A DNA stretch of 64,000 bases from Roseovarius pacificus (GTDB lineage: Bacteria; Pseudomonadota; Alphaproteobacteria; Rhodobacterales; Rhodobacteraceae). Made by a program: the position numbers and the translations under genes. The notes below the pieces were generated by a model. That model had not been told where the DNA came from. It saw only the letters and a list, made by a program, of their open reading frames with translations, and ran no database searches. Position 1 is the stretch's first letter; each line of letters opens with the position of its first letter. This document shows positions 60,042 through 64,000 of this stretch, one piece after another. Location of the stretch: NCBI RefSeq assembly GCF_900142665.1, contig NZ_FRBR01000011.1, positions 1 to 64,000 of the forward strand, in the 5' to 3' direction.

Positions 60042-61652
60042 ATGGAACTCGACATTGTTGAGCTGTCTCGCCTGCAATTCGCGATGACAGCCATGTATCA
60101 CTTCCTGTTCGTACCGCTGACACTGGGCCTGTCGATCCTGATCGCCATCATGGAAACGGTCTATGTGATGACGGGCCGCCCTATCTGGCGGCAGATGACC
60201 AAGTTCTGGGGCACGCTGTTTGGCATCAATTTCGTGCTGGGGGTCGCGACCGGCATCACCATGGAATTCCAGTTCGGCATGAACTGGAGCTATTACAGCC
60301 ATTATGTCGGCGATGTGTTCGGCGCACCCCTGGCCATCGAAGGACTGATGGCTTTCTTCCTTGAAGCGACCTTCGTTGGCCTGTGGTTCTTCGGCTGGGA
60401 CAAACTGTCCAGGGTGGCCCATATGGTGGTCGGCTGGCTGGTGGCCATCGGATCGAACTTCTCGGCGCTTTGGATTCTGATCGCGAACGGCTGGATGCAG
60501 AACCCCGTGGGAGCCGAATTCAACCCCATGACCATGCGCATGGAAATGACCAGTTTCTTCGACGTGATGTTCAACGAGGTCGCGCAGGCGAAATTCGTTC
60601 ACACGGTATCGGCAGGTTATGTCACCGCCTCGGTCTTCGTGCTTGGGGTTTCGGCATGGTACCTGCTCAAGGGGCGGCATATCGAACTGGCCCGCCGGTC
60701 GATGACCGTCGCCTCGAGCTTTGGATTAGCCGCCGCGCTGTCGGTTGTCCTGCTGGGCGATGAATCCGGCTACAGCGCCACCCACACGCAGCGCATGAAG
60801 CTCGCCGCGATGGAGGGCATGTGGCACACCGAAGAGGCCCCCGCGCCCTTCACCCTTGTCGCCCTGCCCGATCAGGAAGCGCGCGAAAACCACTATGCGA
60901 TCAAGATTCCCTATGCGATGGGCCTGATCGCCACGCGGTCCCTAAACAAGCCGATTCCCGGTATCAACGATCTGGTGGCCGAGTCCGAAGAGCGCATCCG
61001 CTCGGGTCTCATCGCCTATGACGCGCTGATGACTATCCGTGACGCTCGGGAAAACACCGCGCCTGCGGTTCTTGAAACCTTCGAGGAACACGGCGGCGAC
61101 CTTGGCTATGCGCTACTGCTGAAACGCTATGTCGAAGACCCGCGCGAGGCCACCGAGACGCAGATCGTGCAGGCCGCCAACGATACCGTGCCCACAGTCT
61201 GGCCGCTGTTCTGGTCCTTCCGCATCATGGTGGGGCTTGGCTTTGGCTTCATCGGCGTGATGGCCTACTTTTTCGTGCGCTCCAACTTCGGCAGCCGCAG
61301 CTATCCGCGTTGGGCGCTGTGGGCGGCAGTCGCAATCATTCCGACCCCGTGGATTGCTGCCGAAATGGGCTGGTTCGTGGCCGAATACGGCCGCCAACCA
61401 TGGACAGTGGACGGTGTCCTGCCGACGGCGTTGTCCGTCAGCCACCTGTCGGTCACGTCACTGCTGCTGACGCTGGCGGGGTTCATCACCTTCTACACCG
61501 TTCTCTTCGTCATCGAGATGGGCCTCATGCTGAAATTCATCGGCAAGGGTCCGGTTCAGGATGTCGAGGAAACCGAGAAATGGCGCATTCGCCACGAACA
61601 CCGCCTGCGCACCCATGACGGGCGCGATCCATTTGCAAACCCTGCGGAGTAA
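60042..61652 (+). CDS. cydA: Cytochrome bd ubiquinol oxidase subunit I
   Basis: This 536-residue subunit carries the haem ligands His20, His187 and Met396 (FRIMVG), acidic residues Glu100 and Glu108, and the quinol-loop residues Lys253 and Glu258. The GRQPW motif confirms the CydA family. It reduces oxygen to water at the membrane with high oxygen affinity and NO tolerance. GGAGAG lies before the ATG. Confidence 0.96.
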   Translation: MELDIVELSRLQFAMTAMYHFLFVPLTLGLSILIAIMETVYVMTGRPIWRQMTKFWGTLFGINFVLGVATGITMEFQFGMNWSYYSHYVGDVFGAPLAIEGLMAFFLEATFVGLWFFGWDKLSRVAHMVVGWLVAIGSNFSALWILIANGWMQNPVGAEFNPMTMRMEMTSFFDVMFNEVAQAKFVHTVSAGYVTASVFVLGVSAWYLLKGRHIELARRSMTVASSFGLAAALSVVLLGDESGYSATHTQRMKLAAMEGMWHTEEAPAPFTLVALPDQEARENHYAIKIPYAMGLIATRSLNKPIPGINDLVAESEERIRSGLIAYDALMTIRDARENTAPAVLETFEEHGGDLGYALLLKRYVEDPREATETQIVQAANDTVPTVWPLFWSFRIMVGLGFGFIGVMAYFFVRSNFGSRSYPRWALWAAVAIIPTPWIAAEMGWFVAEYGRQPWTVDGVLPTALSVSHLSVTSLLLTLAGFITFYTVLFVIEMGLMLKFIGKGPVQDVEETEKWRIRHEHRLRTHDGRDPFANPAE

Positions 61653-61657
61653 TCGCC

Positions 61658-62806
61658 ATGATCCTGCATGAAATGATCGACTTCGACATCCTGCGCGTCA
61701 TCTGGTGGGGCCTTCTGGGCGTGTTGCTGATCGGCTTTGCGCTGACCGACGGCTTCGATATGGGCGTCGGCGCTCTGTTACCCTTCATCGCCAAATCGGA
61801 CGAAGAGCGCCGTCTGGTCATCAACACCATCGGCCCTGTCTGGGAAGGCAATCAGGTGTGGTTCATCCTTGGCGGCGGAGCGATATTTGCCGCGTGGCCA
61901 CCGCTCTACGCTGTCAGCTTTTCGGGGTTCTACCTTGCCATGTTCATCATTCTGGCCGCCTTGATCCTGCGGCCCGTGGCCTTCAAATATCGCTCCAAAC
62001 GTGAGGATCACCGTTGGCGCAACTCCTGGGACTGGGCGTTATTCGTCGGCGGTGCGGTTCCGGCGCTGATTTTCGGCGTTGCCGTGGGCAACGTGCTGCA
62101 AGGCGTGCCCTTCCGCCTGACGGATGATCTGTTCTCGCTCTACGAAGGGTCGTTCTTTGCTCTGCTCAACCCGTTCGCCCTGCTGGCCGGGGCGGTGTCG
62201 CTGACGATGCTCATCGCCCATGGCGCGGCCTGGGTGGCGGTCAAGGCCGAAGGGCCGGTCGTGGACCGCGCACGCCGGTTTGGCACATTCGCCGGGCTTG
62301 CCGCGATGGCGGGCTATGCGCTGGCCGGTCTCTGGCTGGCCGTGGGGATCGACGGTTATACCATGACCACTGAGGCCGTGGTAAACGGCCCCTCGAACCC
62401 GCTACTAACCGAGGTTGCGCGCGAAGGTTCGTGGCTGGCGGCCTATGCCGCCCGCCCCTGGATCGTGATCGCCCCCGTGATGGGTTTTGCCGGGATGACG
62501 CTGGCCTACCTGTCGCTCTGGCGCGGTGGCGAGGTTTCGGCGCTGCTGTTTTCGAAACTGGGGATCACCGGCGTCATTTCCTCGGTCGGGCTGACGATGT
62601 TCCCGTTCATCCTGCCCTCGTCGATCGACCCGCGCTCATCGCTGACGGTGTGGGACAGTTCCTCGTCACACCTGACGCTGTTCGTGATGCTGGGCGCCAC
62701 GGTGATCTTCATGCCACTGATCCTGCTTTACACCGCCTGGGTCTACAAGGTGCTGTGGGGCAAGGTCACCATGGACGAGATCACGGAAAACAAGAACGCC
62801 TATTAA
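61658..62806 (+). CDS. cydB: Cytochrome bd ubiquinol oxidase subunit II
   Basis: This 382-residue membrane protein has the CydB pattern WWGLLGVLLIGFALTDGFDMG near the N-terminus, GPVWEGNQVW and a C-terminal LLYTAWVYKVLWGKV. It forms the heterodimer with CydA. It starts 5 nt after the cydA stop. Confidence 0.95.
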   Translation: MILHEMIDFDILRVIWWGLLGVLLIGFALTDGFDMGVGALLPFIAKSDEERRLVINTIGPVWEGNQVWFILGGGAIFAAWPPLYAVSFSGFYLAMFIILAALILRPVAFKYRSKREDHRWRNSWDWALFVGGAVPALIFGVAVGNVLQGVPFRLTDDLFSLYEGSFFALLNPFALLAGAVSLTMLIAHGAAWVAVKAEGPVVDRARRFGTFAGLAAMAGYALAGLWLAVGIDGYTMTTEAVVNGPSNPLLTEVAREGSWLAAYAARPWIVIAPVMGFAGMTLAYLSLWRGGEVSALLFSKLGITGVISSVGLTMFPFILPSSIDPRSSLTVWDSSSSHLTLFVMLGATVIFMPLILLYTAWVYKVLWGKVTMDEITENKNAY

Positions 62807-62823
62807 GGAAAGGAGCCCTAACC

Positions 62824-62937
62824 ATGTGGTATTTCGCCTGGATTCTCGGCCTTCCGCTGGCCGCGCTGTTTGCCATCCTCAACGCGATATGGTTCGAGGT
62901 GCGTGAGGATTCCCGCCTGATGGAGGACACGGATTAA
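62824..62937 (+). CDS. cydX: Cytochrome bd small subunit CydX
   Basis: This 37-residue gene encodes MWYFAWILGLPLAALFAILN followed by a conserved Trp and an acidic tail. It is the single-helix CydX subunit that stabilises cytochrome bd. AAAGGAG precedes the ATG, 17 nt after cydB. Such genes are often missed because of their size. Confidence 0.92.
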   Translation: MWYFAWILGLPLAALFAILNAIWFEVREDSRLMEDTD

Positions 62938-63020
62938 CACCTTCCTGGAGCGCGCCCGCCAAACCGTTCCAATCAGGCAGGGCCACATATGACAGCGCAT
63001 TGTTTCGGCCACATGCACCC

Positions 63021-64000
63021 TCACTCCGGCTGCCCGCCTCCCGTTTCAAACGTGACGGATTGAAGGATCACTTCCTCTGAACCAGCCGGTGTGCCTGTTG
63101 GAAATCCGATCCCGAGGTCCGGCCGCGAGACGGCTCCCACCGCAGAAAGCAGACTCGTCCGGGTGAGATCCCGACCGGCAATCCGGAGAGCATCGTGCAA
63201 CACCTCACCGATCAACACGGCATGGGCTCGTATCACCTCGATGTCCTCGGCAACTGCAAGGTCGAGCGCCGTTGTCTCGTGGCGTCCGACAACGACCGTC
63301 CCGTCGAAACCGTCAAGCGAGTTGAGTAAATCGACGACATGCGCCCCCGGAACATAGATCGCCCGGGGCCTGCCGATATCCTGCCATGTCAGGGTGCCGG
63401 GGTTTCCGGACAGGAAGAACGCACATCCGGCATGTCCCTCCAAATCGCGCGAAACCTCCAGAGACGCCCGGTTCTTTGGAACAAGTCGTGCTTGCACGTC
63501 CCGAAATTCCGCCTCCGTCGCAGTCAGGAGAGAGAGCTGTCCGCAGCCATCAGTACCCATCTTGTCGATGAGTGACCCAATAACACGTTCCCGCGATGCG
63601 TAAAGACTACGGATCAGGGTGTGATCGTCGTCTTCGGACACCGCCGCAAGTGGGAAGAGAACCGGGATACCGGAGCCGGTAAAATGGGAATGGTCAAACC
63701 GGCCTGAAGGGACAGGAGACAACACCGCAACGGTCTGACGCCGCGCCTGATCCACGATCGACGGAAGATCACCCACAAGAGGCCGCAGTTCCACCCGCCT
63801 GCCATAGAGACCATTGCGCGGAATTTTCGCCGCAATCACAGCGTCGAGGTTTTGAATCAGGCGACGCCCATAGGCTTCGTGACCCGTCGGAACGGGAACG
63901 CCGAAAACGATCCTGTCCGGATGGATGCCTGTCTTCTGCTCTGCCGTAAGCACAGAAAGATATGCAACCAACGAGCCCAAGGTTTCATCGTCGAACTCAT
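63021..64000 (-). CDS. Periplasmic binding-protein-like domain with apparent N-terminal cytochrome c end (partial)
   Basis: This frame is open to the right edge, so its 5' end is missing. The visible C-terminal 320 residues or so look like a class I (amino-acid/amide type) periplasmic binding fold: IVFGVPVPTG, NGLYGRRVELRPLVGDLPSIVDQ, FHFTG-like, GHAGCAFFLSGNPG and RAIYVPGAHVVDLLNSLDGFDGTVVVG. Just before it, at the edge, EFDDETLGSLVAYLSVL resembles the C-terminal helix of a cytochrome c domain. A cytochrome c-binding protein fusion is therefore likely but needs the upstream sequence. Confidence 0.6.
   Translation of the reverse strand, partial: EFDDETLGSLVAYLSVLTAEQKTGIHPDRIVFGVPVPTGHEAYGRRLIQNLDAVIAAKIPRNGLYGRRVELRPLVGDLPSIVDQARRQTVAVLSPVPSGRFDHSHFTGSGIPVLFPLAAVSEDDDHTLIRSLYASRERVIGSLIDKMGTDGCGQLSLLTATEAEFRDVQARLVPKNRASLEVSRDLEGHAGCAFFLSGNPGTLTWQDIGRPRAIYVPGAHVVDLLNSLDGFDGTVVVGRHETTALDLAVAEDIEVIRAHAVLIGEVLHDALRIAGRDLTRTSLLSAVGAVSRPDLGIGFPTGTPAGSEEVILQSVTFETGGGQPE

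Overview
The window is a GC-rich alphaproteobacterial chromosome segment, most likely from Rhodobacterales (the Roseobacter/Paracoccus group). The evidence is a PhyR-NepR-EcfG general stress locus, an fdsGBA-fdhD-fdsD formate dehydrogenase operon, a hexameric tyrosine-coordinated haem protein (HTHP), an NsrR-type regulator with a truncated globin, and a cydDCABX operon behind an FNR-type box. I saw no rRNA, tRNA, insertion sequence or CRISPR array.

Positions 1-22.8 kb form a catabolic island for CoA thioesters. It holds the start of etfB, an alpha-methylacyl-CoA racemase, a CaiB/BaiF CoA-transferase, two acyl-CoA dehydrogenases, two MaoC-fold proteins, a DUF35 protein, two MmgE/PrpD proteins and a six-gene operon. 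That operon has the enzyme set of cyclohexanecarboxylate-type ring degradation: a BadI/MenB-like hydrolase, an acyl-CoA ligase, an enoyl-CoA hydratase, an SDR, an acyl-CoA dehydrogenase and a 3-hydroxyacyl-CoA dehydrogenase. A NitT/TauT-type ABC transporter follows, without a binding protein. In the middle sit a sigma-54 gene (rpoN) and a divergent sigma-54 activator. Four exact TGGCAC-N5-TTGC promoters and one near-exact copy lie upstream of etfB, the racemase, the DUF35 operon, the ring-degradation operon and the ABC operon. I infer a self-contained sigma-54 regulon in which the island carries its own sigma factor, activator, uptake system, ligase, beta-oxidation enzymes and electron acceptor. 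An internally deleted 47-residue thiolase remnant lies inside the island.

Positions 23-31.8 kb hold the general stress response core (histidine kinase, ecfG, nepR, phyR) surrounded by small envelope and stress genes. Several have GGAAC-N16/17-CGTT (EcfG-type) promoters. phyR and nepR share overlapping divergent promoters. A probable stress-induced small RNA with a C-rich loop lies at about 30.54-30.67 kb.

Positions 31.8-41.7 kb hold a FecCD-type ABC transporter and the molybdenum NAD-dependent formate dehydrogenase operon with its LysR regulator. Positions 41.8-51.2 kb hold an alpha/beta hydrolase, a YhiI-RbbA-YhhJ type exporter, and a PHA synthase with an overlapping PHA depolymerase gene.

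Positions 51.5-63 kb are a nitrosative-stress and low-oxygen block: an HPP-CBS membrane protein, a DUF6522-like protein, HTHP, nsrR, and a divergent operon of truncated globin, hemerythrin, AhpD-like protein, DUF488 protein and nitronate monooxygenase-like protein. cydDC and cydABX follow. The right edge cuts a gene that appears to encode a cytochrome c fused to a periplasmic binding-protein fold.
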